From NCBI GenBank assembly GCA_963585895.1, contig OY757904.1, positions 9,054,426 through 9,118,425 of the forward strand: DNA of 64,000 bases, written 5' to 3'. The DNA comes from Sepioteuthis lessoniana. Its lineage: Eukaryota > Mollusca > Cephalopoda > Myopsida > Loliginidae. This document shows positions 52,075-61,399 of the stretch, piece after piece (within the stretch, counting starts at the first letter, position 1; each line of letters begins with the position of its first letter). The notes under the pieces are model-generated. The model searched no databases. It saw nothing but the letters and a program-made list of their open reading frames with translations, and was not told where the DNA came from. A program made the position numbers and the translations under genes.

Positions 52075-52313
52075 GTTACAGTGACAGAATTATAAGTGGC
52101 TTGGGTGCAAGTAACACAGTGTCACGCTTTGGCCGACCATGTTTGATGGGACATGGTTCTGGTTGAGTGTGAAGTGTCTCTGATGATGGTAATTGGTCAA
52201 GGCTGCTTGACATGGGTGCTAGGCAGCCCCAGCATTTGTGTCACATGACCAAGATTGACATACTCTTTGAGTGTCAGGGAGCTTTCCTTCCTGGCTCTAA
52301 CCTTCCCTGGAGG
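52075..52313 (+). repeat. About 240-bp interspersed repeat, copy 1 of an inverted pair
   Basis: This copy starts at GTTACAGTGACAGAATTATA, contains ACATGGTTCTGGTTGAGTGT and TCTGATGATGGTA, and ends at GGCTCTAACCTTCCCTGG. The same order of blocks appears in reverse complement at 52858-53093. The family is not recognised. A frame of 61 codons across it on the minus strand (52197-52382) has no domain and is not a gene. Confidence 0.85.
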
Positions 52314-52857
52314 GTCTAGGTTTAGTTCTTGGTGCCTTGTGCCTGAGGCATCCTGAGACATTTTTGGGAATGCCAGGCACATCTGGGCTATAGTTCTACA
52401 TGTGGAATCAGCTTAAAAAAAGCCTTGGCCCATATTCACCTATTTGGTGTGGGAGGGCGACAAATACTGTCAGTTTTAGAAGAGTAACCAGTGAAGGGAG
52501 TATTACTTTGGAAATAGTGAGGCAGCGTTGTAGTAAATATATAAGTAAAACTGCTGGAATTTAGTTGGTCAGTACTATCATTTGAGAGAGTGGCTTGCTC
52601 AAGTGCTTATTCATCTAATCTTTTTTTTCAACCATAATGACATGCTTATAATGGAATACTGTGACTGTCTTTAAATATCCATTCATTTTTATCATGATTT
52701 TCTATTATTTAAATTGAATATATATTTTTTCATGTATTTGCATTCCAGTATTGAACAAAATCAGGGCATTAAATGAGGAATTTTTTTTCTGAAATGTATT
52801 ATTTAAGTTTTAAATAAGTAAAACATCTGTTCCAATAAAAATATTGTATAATGTTAA
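52314..52857. other. Spacer between the inverted repeat copies, no gene
   Basis: About 540 bp that become AT-rich toward the right. I see no coding potential. If the two flanking repeats are the arms of one foldback element, this is its internal region. Confidence 0.45.
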
Positions 52858-53093
52858 CCCAAGGAGGGTTAGAGCCTGGAGGAAAAGCCCCTTGAGGCTT
52901 GATGAGTATGTCAGTCTAGGCCAAGTGACATGAATCCAGCACTCATGTCAGGCAGCCTCAATAATCAACTACCATCATCAGAGACATGACACACTCAACC
53001 AGAACCATGTCCAGTCAAACATCATTGGTTAAAGCCTGAAACTGCCGTACTTGCTCCTCAGCCAATTATAATTCTGTCACTGTCACTGTAACT
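52858..53093 (-). repeat. About 240-bp interspersed repeat, copy 2 (reverse) of an inverted pair
   Basis: Reverse-complementing this stretch gives the same block order as 52075-52313: GTTACAGTGACAG, ATTATAATTGGCT, ACATGGTTCTGGTTGAGTGT, TCTGATGATGGTAGT, TGACATACTC and GGCTCTAACCCTCCTTGG. It has an extra GTGACA step at its outer end. Divergence from copy 1 is clearly visible, so neither copy is very recent. Confidence 0.85.
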
Positions 53094-53470
53094 AAATAAA
53101 CCATGGGATTTTTTAAAGGTTCAGCAAGTTAAAAAACATCCTTGGTTGATTTATTATATGACCTTTTGTTTAGAGCGCTTAGCAACAATTTTGAATATTT
53201 AGTTTCTGCTTGAGGATGAAATTATGCACAAAGAACAAGACTACCTACAAGAAAGATTATTTTCTTGAGTTTTAACTTTGCTAACATCTCACCAATTTAA
53301 CTCCGGGTACCAAATTAAAAAAATATTGTATAATTATTCTCCATTCATCCATGTTGAGTACTAGTAAGAGAACTCAAGTGTGTTGTAGGTTTGTTAAATT
53401 TACAATGGGTAATTCATTAACTTAGGAATTAAGTAATAAAAGTGATAGCTATAAAAAGTCAAGTTATGAA
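53094..53470. other. Intergenic, AT-rich, no recognised feature
   Basis: About 380 bp of AT-rich DNA between the inverted repeat and the mariner element. I see nothing in it. Confidence 0.5.
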
Positions 53471-53472
53471 TA

Positions 53473-54104
53473 CAGGGTGGAATGATAAAATTGTCGTCCT
53501 AAAGAAAACAACACTACAGCTTTATTTCAAAACTTTTATTGAAAAAATCGTAGCACTCCTTCTGAAGCCAGGCCTGGGTCTCTTTGGACTTGTTGGCTGG
53601 CACCAAGTCCTGCTGGCACACCCAGGGTCTGCCACCAGCCAACTGATTGTACCAGGGGATCACCACACTCTTCAGCACATCCAGGTACACTTTGGTGTTG
53701 ACTTTCAAGCCGACTTCGAAGATGTAAGGTGACATGATGTGGCCCTCACTTGAAACCATACCAAAGACCATAACCGTAGCTGGGAACTTTGTTTTCATCA
53801 CCCTGGGCACGTCCCTGTTATTCGTGGCAATCCAGATTTTCATTTTGAGGGTGCTGGCAATGGTCCTGTTGTCATAACTTGGATCAGTAGAGAGCATGAG
53901 TTGTACAGCTGCGCATCTCCGATCTCGCTTGTTGAACGTTGTGTCACTTTCAGACATGATAGAAGGCTCCTATTGCTCTTGGGATTTGTACACAACTGGC
54001 CAACTAGTAGATGGTCTGCAACAAAAAAAGAAAACCAGTTTTCATTGAACGGAAATGAAATCTTGTGGTCTTTTCTAGGGCAACAATTTTATCGTTCCAC
54101 CCTG
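53473..54104 (-). mobile_element. Internally deleted mariner-like DNA transposon (632 bp) with intact ends
   Basis: The ends are inverted repeats of about 30 bp: CAGGGTGGAATGATAAAATT on the left, and on the right the reverse complement reads CAGGGTGGAACGATAAAATT, one mismatch in 20. A TA dinucleotide flanks each side (53471-53472 and 54105-54106), the target duplication expected for the Tc1/mariner superfamily. The minus strand keeps a shortened transposase frame. At 632 bp it is about half the length of a full mariner, so it is a non-autonomous derivative that could only move with transposase supplied elsewhere. Confidence 0.92.
53514..53957 (-). pseudogene. Deleted mariner transposase remnant (147 codons)
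   Basis: Mariner transposases cut and paste their element using a DDE/D catalytic triad and are usually about 340 residues. This frame opens at an ATG on the minus strand (53955-53957). Residues 1-39 look like part of the N-terminal DNA-binding region; the sequence then jumps directly to catalytic-domain sequence (DVPRVMKTKFPATVMVFG, about 48-65) and reaches the second-aspartate motif QQD at residue 117 (WVCQQDLVPANKS, where family members usually have a His in place of this Asn). The region with the first catalytic Asp is missing, and the frame ends in unrelated residues after ECYDF, so the third acidic residue is gone. The protein cannot be a working transposase. It lies wholly within the inverted repeats of its element. 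Confidence 0.88.
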
Positions 54105-54106
54105 TA

Positions 54107-55216
54107 TTTGATTTTTTCGACCCAGTATAGAAATAAATTTGAATCATAAAATTATATAAACATGAATAAATTTCTGTTTAACTTATCATTTATAATTGTA
54201 TATCAATTGTATATGGCACATGGATATAAAGTCATAAATTCATGTGGAAATGTTTATTTCCTTTGATATCAGTTCTTCCTATCATTGTGAAAAATAATTT
54301 ACCAAAAGTTGGATTGTTCATCCACTGACCTGGATTTCAACTGTCATAAGACAGGTTAGTTTTATCCTATTGATTGTTATATTTGTTATGTCGAGTGTGT
54401 TGTTGTATATGTAGTAGTGTGTGCAAATGGGTGAAATGATTTGACATCCACAACAGATGAGATTTTGCTGTCACTGTCTTGTTTTAAACCCCCTCTGTGG
54501 AGCATGAGAGAAGCGATTGCTCATAGATAATTTGATTTCAGACTCTGTCATCTATGGTTCAAATAGATTTATTTGAAAATTATTCATATTTGATAAGACT
54601 ATGTGCAAAAAATAAACCCTTTAGAAATGACTAAATGTAAAATGTAAATATGTACATACAATTAACGTAATTCCATAAAATGTAGGCATAAAATATCCAT
54701 AGACTAGTTGACATGTTGTTGAAATCAATCAATTGAACCAATTTGTGTGGCACAAAGCTCCATTTGAGGGAAGAGCGGCAAAGTAAAAAAGAGTAATATG
54801 AAGAAATAGAGTTATATGAAGAAACTTGTTGAATTTGAAGTCTAAAGCTGAAAGAAGAAGTGCTGACTGTTTTTGATTAAAAGCTTAACACCATTTTTCC
54901 CTGCTAATTATCCCTGTCATGTTAATATTCATACTTTTACTGATTAACCTTATATTTAATTTTGTCAAAGAAACCAAAAGAAGAGTTTAGTTGATCAGTG
55001 TAATACAACAGATTAATAAATGGCTTTTACACCTGTCGATGTCCATTTCAGTCTTTGAGGTTGACAAGATCACTGATGATTTTATTTTGTGATGAGATCA
55101 GTTCAACTTGGAGAGGTTTTATCCAACTTTGTCAAAATCTTTTCTGAAGAGAAAGCATGGACAGGAAAGTGAATCACTTTTGAAGTGAAAGCCTTCTAGG
55201 TTAATTAGTGACAAGT
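54107..55216. other. Intergenic, no gene seen
   Basis: About 1.1 kb of AT-rich DNA. I see no convincing open frame, splice pattern or known repeat. It ends in a CA/TA microsatellite. Confidence 0.5.

Positions 55217-55260
<44 letters not shown>
55217..55260. repeat. (CA)n-(TA)n microsatellite
   Basis: A short CA run passes directly into about 17 TA steps ending near 55260. Confidence 0.97.
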
Positions 55261-55263
<3 letters not shown>

Positions 55264-55361
55264 CTTTCAAAGGAAGCCACTTATTGATATGAAAACATAT
55301 GATTATAACTAAATAATTAAATAAGCTGTTGACCAGATGACAAGCTAATGATTAGATAGAC

Positions 55362-55528
55362 CTGGGGTGGACAAACTCACTGGGTTATAAATTATTAAAG
55401 ATGTGCATCTTTTAGAATCAAAAGAATTTAGTCTCAATTCAAGTGCAAGTGTTTATTTGAAAAATGTTTTTCAAAGCTCCTGTGGGCTGCACAAAACAGT
55501 GCAAGGGCCCACAGTTTGTCCGCCCCTG
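55362..55528. mobile_element. hAT-like MITE (167 bp)
   Basis: The left end reads CTGGGGTGGACAAACT; the right end in reverse complement reads CAGGGGCGGACAAACTGTGG. The CAGGGGTGG-type terminus and an inner stretch rich in GGCC/GGGCTGCAC resemble hAT-superfamily (Charlie-like) elements. The flanks AGATAGAC (55354-55361) and GGATAGAG (55529-55536) agree at 6 of 8 bases, consistent with a decayed 8-bp target duplication. It has no transposase, so it is non-autonomous. A 70-codon frame at 55464-55676 overlaps it and runs past its end; I do not regard it as a gene. Confidence 0.75.
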
Positions 55529-55930
55529 GGATAGAGACCCTATGATTAGCCAATCTTTCTATATTCCTTATGAGCATTATCATTTTGAAAGTTTTGGTCA
55601 ATTATATTTGAACAAGATGTTTTATAGTCTAAATTTGCAGAAGCCATTAAGAATTTTAAACTGCAAAGGATCTTAATTAACTTACTAGTTTACTGTCTTT
55701 TTCAAATAGAAATTTAAGTTCATTTTTTCAGTCTCCTTGATTGATTCTGAAGAAGATTTTAGATGAATAGAAAGAAGAATTGAATTTAATTCTTTAAAAA
55801 ATTTTCTTTTTCAGAAATATTGCATTCTGAATCAGAAAACAGGATTAAATGCCTGAAGACTTGTGATGTTGATTGCAATAACATTTGCTTCTTGCTTAAT
55901 TCTCCAGTTTTGAACTTGAGTTTTTAGACT
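55529..55930. other. Intergenic, AT-rich, nothing recognised
   Basis: About 400 bp of AT-rich DNA with many A/T runs and no coding or repeat feature I can support. Confidence 0.5.
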
Positions 55931-55934
55931 GTCT

Positions 55935-56090
55935 GTCGGGGGAGCTTCGAATTTGCTGACTATATCTCCCCCTACAAAAACAAAACAAAACTGGGGTGTC
56001 CTGGGTATGACACAAAACTGCATTTGATGGTGTGGTTCAAGTTCTGATGATTTTGGAATTCTCCTTATTGTCATTACTCCCAGGTAGACT
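55935..56090 (-). repeat. Unclassified interspersed repeat, copy A
   Basis: The reverse complement holds the two family landmarks in order: CCTGGGAGTAATGACA and, about 50 bp later, ATGCAGTTTTGTGTCATACC followed by CAGGACACCCC. The same pair is found in copy B (57597-57775) and, more diverged, in C. A minus-strand frame at 55832-56074 reads through this copy and is not a gene. Confidence 0.8.
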
Positions 56091-56795
56091 AACGAGAATG
56101 CTAGTGCTCGTTATATGAGTTTGATAAAACTGTCTGCAAATTATCAATATCACAGGGGAATATTTGTAATCATATAACTGTAGGGGAAAAAATGAAGAAA
56201 TAACTATACAAAAATTATGAATTTAAATATATAATGTATGAATTTCCCTAACCTCTCGGTATAAAATAACTCTTGATGGATTGGAATGCAGTAAATCAAT
56301 CAAGTTATTAGAAGCAAATTTTTAAGTACATAACTTTGTGTTTTTTGACAGCATTAAAAAAAGATTATTATCAAAGAATTCTGAATTCAAAATTTACGGT
56401 GACACACACACAGATTGGATCAGCAATAGATTTATCCCCCACCTCCAACATTAGATTGCTTTTGATAAGTTTTTCTATATTTTTGTATTTTAGTCAAAAG
56501 AAATTGATTGATATTAAATGCATGTCAAACTCTCTTGAGGTTAGGGAATTGCATTCATTGTTCAGTTATAATTATATTTTTTGTGGCTGTTTAAGATTTT
56601 TTAGCACATTGTTATGATATCAAGTATTCCTATCTAATACAAATAATTCTATGTTTTCATGTAATTATTTCTATTTAATAATAGCCATTTATTTGGTCAA
56701 ATTTATATGTTTTCAAGTAACTATAAATAATAATCCTTAGTAAACTATTATCACTTCAAGTTACTGTTCTTGAATAATTTATATAGTTATTTATA
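56091..56795. other. Intergenic, AT-rich, no gene
   Basis: AT-rich DNA with a short CA run near 56401. A 93-codon plus-strand frame (56336-56617) has no recognisable domain and the biased composition of AT-rich junk. Fragments resembling the CAAGTA-AATAATT motif of this region begin near 56620. Confidence 0.5.
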
Positions 56796-57031
56796 AGTTG
56801 GCGACTGTAGTCGAGGGTGACCATAAGGCTCCCTTTTCAGTAGCTACTACACCGAGGTGTAGGGAAGGGCACTACTCCTTTCCCTGGATTGCTCCACTTT
56901 ACCCTTTATAAGTACCTTATATTGCTGAGTGTTAAGCAAGGAGGTATCAAGTACCATTTTTAAAGTCTTTGGTATGATGCAACCTGGGACCATTGGCAAA
57001 CACTCTACCCACTAGACCAATAAGCCGGTTC
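56796..57031 (-). mobile_element. tRNA-derived SINE
   Basis: On the minus strand the element opens with a tRNA-like head: GGCTTATTGGTCTAGTGGGT contains a good RNA polymerase III box A (TGGTCTAGTGGG, plus-strand 57008-57019), with a weak box B (GGTTGCATCAT, 56974-56984) about 24 bp further on. The body contains TACCATTTTTAAAGTCTTTG on the plus strand followed by GGTATGA. This combination resembles tRNA-derived SINEs I associate with molluscs and other lophotrochozoans. The tail ends near AGTTGGCGACTG (56796). It is a fossil copy, since box B is degraded, and is not a working tRNA gene. Confidence 0.75.
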
Positions 57032-57596
57032 TTACATAGTTATATGTTGAATATATTATCTGGTTTAATGGCTTATCAATTCTTTAGGGGCTATTTAATG
57101 CCAAAACTTGATTCATTTATAAATGTTTGATCATAATCATTTCTATATTTTCAATATTTCTAGCACTTATTCGTCTATAATTATTAAGTGAATATTCAGT
57201 GCAGTTATATAGTTTCTAGTTAATAATAATCTTTTGTTTGCCGTCTAGTTTTTGGTTTCTAGAAAATAGCAAACAACTATAGCTTCAAATAACCATTCTT
57301 CATACAAAAATTTTACTCATAGTTATTGTTTATTTATTTTTTCATTATACGTGTGAAAGCACGTGCGATACCCTGCCCTCATCAGCCACCAACCAGGGGT
57401 GATAACACAGTTTTGGTAGCTCAAAGGGTTAGTGCCACTCCTGGTGCTACCAAGCAGCTTTTGCCACTGGACAGAGTATTCAAAGAAATATATATATATA
57501 TGCCAGATCAATCAATAGCAGAGACTATATCGGATGTTCATCTTCATTCTTATATTGTATTGAGTATTGCTATCTAATGCAAGTTATTTTCAAACA
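57032..57596. other. Intergenic, possible unrecognised repeat at 57345-57480
   Basis: Most is AT-rich. Between about 57345 and 57480 the GC content rises sharply (CCCTGCCCTCATCAGCCACC and following), which suggests another old insertion I cannot name. Frames of 62 and 83 codons overlap each other on opposite strands here and show no domain. Confidence 0.4.
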
Positions 57597-57775
57597 GATC
57601 TATACTCCTACTCTGGGTCAGAGTGGACCTGGGAGTAATGGCAATGAAGAGATACTCTACATTTCCTGAAACTCTAGAACTAGAGTCTTACTATCAGATG
57701 CAGTTTAGTGTTATACCCAGGACACCCCTATTTTTGGGGGGGTTTCTTACCCCTTTGTTGGAGATTCCATTAACA
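57597..57775 (+). repeat. Unclassified interspersed repeat, copy B
   Basis: It shows CTCTGGGTCAGAGTGGACCT, GGGAGTAATGGCAATG, ATCAGATGCAGTTTAGTG and TACCCAGGACACCCC in order, followed by TTACCCCT and a T/G-rich stretch. It is the best preserved of the five copies together with copy C. The overlapping 87-codon frame (57623-57886) is incidental. Confidence 0.82.
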
Positions 57776-58380
57776 AATTTTAAATCCTTCCAAAAGAACA
57801 AAAAGAAATCAGAAAGTAACTATTGGTTCCCCCTGTATATCAGTACAATTCTCTGTCTTACACATATTACATCCAATATTTACTGACCAGCATCACAAGT
57901 TGGTAAACATTTTCTTTTCTAATGTTTATTGATATTCTATTCCTTTGAGAATATAAAATCATAGCTTATGGATACTTTCATACACGTTCATGGCAGTAAA
58001 AAAATCCTACTTGGTTTTATTACTTGTAATTCTCTTGGGTAGCCAGTAACTTCTGATGTTAACCTCACTTTTGTTTGCTATGATAAAGTATCCAAATAGC
58101 TTAACATTGTCATATTGTAATAATTATGAACTCCTTGTAAAGGTACTCTCATGAATAAAATATTTGTTGTACAGACCTGTTTATAATAGATACAGACTGG
58201 TTAGGGCAAAGAGAACTCTAGTCTTATGACACATTTTGATATTCTGTTCATATAATCAACTTATGATATTATTCCACGACTTATTTCTACTATTTGTTCC
58301 TATGTATTAAAAAAATTCTATAATAAATTTCCCTTTCTCTCTTCTAAATACAATGATTCAAAATTGTTAATATAATTAGA
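57776..58380. other. Intergenic, AT-rich, nothing recognised
   Basis: About 600 bp of AT-rich DNA without a feature I can support. Confidence 0.5.
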
Positions 58381-58572
58381 AAGTTTGGATGGATTTACTG
58401 CATGCCAACCCTTGTTGGTTTATTTAATGCTGAAATCCGTTTTTTTTGTAAACTGGGATGTAGTCCAGAAGACCTGCCAGAGGCAATGAACGATAAGGAA
58501 AAGTGTCGAGAGAGGGTCAGGGATATCCATGCTAGTGGCATGACATGATGATGAATGAATGATATGATCCAA
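58381..58572 (+). mobile_element. RTE-type LINE 3' end with ATG-rich tail
   Basis: A plus-strand frame from 58381 to the stop at 58546-58548 ends in CSPEDLPEAMNDKEKCRERV and RDIHASGMT (about 58453-58545). This resembles the last residues of RTE-clade LINE reverse transcriptases and parallels CSPEDP in the fragment at 51184-51667. It is followed by an ATGATGATGAATGAATGAT tail, like the short-repeat 3' ends of such elements. The upstream part of the frame (KFGWIYCMPTLVGLFNAE) is not the normal reverse-transcriptase body, so this is a heavily 5'-truncated or rearranged copy. Confidence 0.75.
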
Positions 58573-58704
58573 CTGTTCTTATTTATTAACAATAATTTAC
58601 AAACATTTAAATGGTTTCAAGTAATTAATATCTTTTGTAAATAATTATGTCTTCAAGTAAATATTCTTAATACAAATAATTTTCAGGTCTCTTTGACCAA
58701 TAGA

Positions 58705-58895
58705 TAGGACCCTAATAGGTACTACCACTCTGGGTTAGAGTGAACCTGGGAGTAATGGCACATTCCACAGAGCTCCAGAAGTGGAAACTCACTATCAGAT
58801 ATAGTTTAGTGCCATACCAAGGATACTCTTATTTTTTGGGCTGGGGGGATATCTTACCTCTCTGTAGAGGATGCAATTGGTATATTCTAACCTCC
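58705..58895 (+). repeat. Unclassified interspersed repeat, copy C
   Basis: It shows TAGGACCCTAATAGGTACTA, CACTCTGGGTTAGAGTGAAC, CTGGGAGTAATGGCA, ATCAGATATAGTTTAGTGCC and then CTTACCTCTCTGTAGAGGAT and GCAATTGGTATATTCTAACC. The last blocks show how the family ends, and they reappear in reverse in copy E. Two small frames on opposite strands here are incidental. Confidence 0.82.
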
Positions 58896-58929
58896 ACCAA
58901 TTCAGCAACTGATAATTTGCATGATTACT

Positions 58930-59280
58930 ATATTTGACAGTATATAAGACATACAGGTGTATAAAATGCACCCCAATTTCAGCGGGGCAAATCAAGAAAA
59001 AAACAAAGTATTAATATTAAACATGATGAAATTAATATAATGATTATTATCAATGATAACACTTTTGATCAGCATAATAGCCTTTTAAATAATGACAATA
59101 GGTATGTGAAAGCTATTCTAAAGTCTAAGCTAACAGGATTTGCCTGGTAGCTAATTTTGGCTGACTATTGTGAATTTTAAACTTACATATGGCATATAAG
59201 ATGCCGAGAAATTTTAAAAGATATTTTTGTAAAAAAAAGTTCGCCTTATATGCCATTAAATGCAGTATATAATTTTCATT
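58930..59280. repeat. Candidate degenerate element with TATAAGA motifs at both ends, including a 12-bp inverted repeat
   Basis: The left side has GTATATAAGACATAC (from about 58938) and the right side in reverse complement has GGCATATAAGGCGAAC. Within it, ATGGCATATAAG (59189-59200) and CTTATATGCCAT (59245-59256) are a perfect 12-bp inverted repeat around an A/T-rich loop. I cannot assign a family, and no target duplication was found. Confidence 0.4.
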
Positions 59281-59484
59281 AACTTATAATTCTTTCTAAA
59301 CAATTTTTGCTTCAAGTAATTGTTCTTAACAAAAATAATTTGCATACAGTTAAATGGTCTATATTCCTATATTTTTATATAAAATCCTTTTTAATAATAA
59401 TTATTAATTTATACACAATTATGTGTTCAAGTATTCCTATATAATGGTAATAATTTTCAAAAAGATATGTTTGATAAATAGATG

Positions 59485-59605
59485 GGATCCTAACAGTTGC
59501 TACCACTTTGGGTTAGAGTGTATTTGGGAGTAATGGGAATATACAGTTGCTCCACACTCTCCACTGTTCCAGAAATGGAACCCTATCATAGAATGCATGT
59601 ATAAG
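59485..59605 (+). repeat. Unclassified interspersed repeat, copy D (partial)
   Basis: It shows GGGATCCTAACAGTTGCTAC, CACTTTGGGTTAGAGTGTAT and TTGGGAGTAATGGGAATA, then fades after TATCATAGAATGCATGT. The 3' half of the family is missing. Confidence 0.72.
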
Positions 59606-60256
59606 CAAACTTGTTCTGTGAAACACATTGCTAGTTGAAATATTTGCAGATTTGAATGATTGATTCATTATTGAAATAAAGAAAACATATTTTAAGTTGT
59701 CACATGTAGATATTTTAAAGATATTTTATATTTCATGATTATTGATCTGGTTTGCATCAATTTTTTCTTCTCTTTATGATCTTGTTAATATTAGATTTAT
59801 CAATGTTGGATTGAATTTATACTATATGAATAAAACAAGATCTCCAACTATTTAATACATAATTCATGCTGAAACCTACATTGGTAATTTGATCAACATT
59901 CCCAGTTAAAGCAATGACTACATCTTCATTTACATTCAAGCTTCCATTCTATTTTATCAGTATTAGAATGCAATGGTAAAATATCTGACACATGAGAATG
60001 TTGTGGGAAAGCAAAATGAACTCAGCTTGACTTTTACATTGCAAATGCATTGCACAAGATGAGTGTGATCTACATTTATTATTGCCGCTTTGTTGATCAA
60101 AGAGTTTTATTATGGAATACCTTATTCATGGCTAAATAACAGAGATAGTTTTTTGACAGAGATGATGTATTAGAAGAGTGGGCCAGTAGATTTCTTTTGA
60201 ACCAGATCTCCTTGTTCAGAGATTCATTTACCTTCTTTTATACTCTTGGTAAATTG

Positions 60257-60279
60257 AAAAAAAAAAAAAAAAAAAAAAA
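60257..60279 (+). repeat. Poly(A) tract, 23 bases
   Basis: An uninterrupted A-run. It could be the tail of an old retroposon, but I recognise no body upstream. Confidence 0.9.
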
Positions 60280-60486
60280 TTGATAAGATAATAAATCAAC
60301 AAGAAAAAATAGTTATAGTAAATTTCATCCTGATACTTATTTTTCTACATAATATTGCTTTAAGGAGAAACTTAAATGCTTGGCTAAGTTAGGTTTCAGT
60401 GCTGCTTACCAAGGTTATTAATAAAAAAAAAAATGTTTTTTCCTATTCATCTTTCTCCCAAGTAATAAATAAATAAAAGAAGAAGC

Positions 60487-60504
60487 AAAAAAAAAAAAAA
60501 AAAA
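60487..60504 (+). repeat. Poly(A) tract, 18 bases
   Basis: A second uninterrupted A-run, preceded by AATAAATAAATAAAAG, about 230 bp after the first. Confidence 0.9.
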
Positions 60505-61217
60505 TCCTGACAATTTGAAAACAATAATAAGGAAAGTAATGAACCAAAATTAACTCAATTTTATCTGAAATCTAAAAAACTAAAAACTTCCTGGCAATAT
60601 TTTATCTAAGATACTTTATTGCTCTTTATTGTTGGGTTTTATTTTTCATTTTTGGCTTCTTGTCATTACGTTTCATAAATAAAATGCATTTGAGGTGATT
60701 CTCCAAAAATTACTGGGAATCATCCTCATTCTTATAAGAAAATATATATAGAACAATTCCTTGAGCTATTTGTCTAGTTTTAAATAAGACATTTTTTTAG
60801 AAATTAATTTGTTTTATTTTCATATCTCTTTTGGCCTTCTGAACTTGAAGAATTTTTATTTTTATAAAGATACTGACAGCAGACTGAAGAGGAAACAGGA
60901 AAATTGCTTTAAGTCTAAACTTGATTTCACACTGGTTTTTTTTTTATTAATCTTGTTTAGATGATCCATGAACCCATCAAGTTCCTGTTGTAACAATAGT
61001 CCATAATGATATAGAGGCTTCTATCTCAGAAGAAGGAAAAGATTCTTAGTTGCATTTTGTAATTTGTTATGAATATCAATGATTGAAAAGTGATAAAATC
61101 ACACAAAATTATTCAGTTGAAAGTTGGACTGGAATTTGCTTTTTCCCTCAAATTAGAAAATTTCAAGTGTATTGCTTTAATTAAAAAAAACATTTTGATG
61201 TGCCATTTTCGCTGGAT

Positions 61218-61238
61218 CACACACACACACACACACAT
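61218..61238 (+). repeat. (CA)n microsatellite
   Basis: About ten CA steps in an AT-rich context. Confidence 0.95.
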
Positions 61239-61399
61239 AGAGGGTTCAGTGGGTAAATTGTTATTCTTCTAAATCATCAATTTGTTTGTTTCAAGTTTAG
61301 TCTTCTGTGCAACAAACTAGAGTCAGTTGGACACTGTCTGTAAGAAAGCAGCACTATGGCACTATTCCTTCCTCCAGAAATTTAGAAACAGCATGTTGT

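Larger units (their letters stand above)
56620..59470 (+). repeat. Scattered short AT-rich motif family (CAAGTAAtTATTCTTAatACAAATAATT type)
   Basis: Related short strings recur between the larger repeats: TATCAAGTATTCCTATCTAA with TACAAATAATT near 56620-56650, TTCAAGTAACTATAAATAAT near 56715, CTTCAAGTAAATATTCTTAA with TACAAATAATT near 58652-58682, CTTCAAGTAATTGTTCTTAA with AAAAATAATTTGCATACAGT near 59311-59350, and TTCAAGTATTCCTATATAAT near 59427. This looks like a decayed tandem or local repeat broken up by later insertions. The base composition is low in complexity, so some matches may be chance. Confidence 0.45.
59606..61325. other. Intergenic, AT-rich with homopolymers, no gene
   Basis: About 1.7 kb of AT-rich DNA with two A-runs and a CA microsatellite listed separately. 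A 60-codon frame at 61090-61272 reads through the CA run and is not credible. Confidence 0.5.

Noticed and set aside
53442-53732. Plus-strand 96-codon frame
   Set aside because: It lies opposite the mariner transposase remnant and crosses the element's left end; it is a shadow frame.
53901-54149. Plus-strand 82-codon frame
   Set aside because: It crosses the right inverted repeat of the mariner into flanking DNA, so it cannot be a real protein.
56336-56617. 93-codon open frame as a gene
   Set aside because: AT-rich composition, a run of lysines and hydrophobic residues without a domain, and surrounding old repeats.
56974-57031. Functional tRNA gene
   Set aside because: Only the head resembles a tRNA. 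Box B is degraded and no cloverleaf or anticodon arm can be formed convincingly, so it is part of a SINE.
57323-57577. Overlapping 62- and 83-codon frames on opposite strands
   Set aside because: Neither has a domain; both arise from a GC-richer patch that is probably an old repeat.
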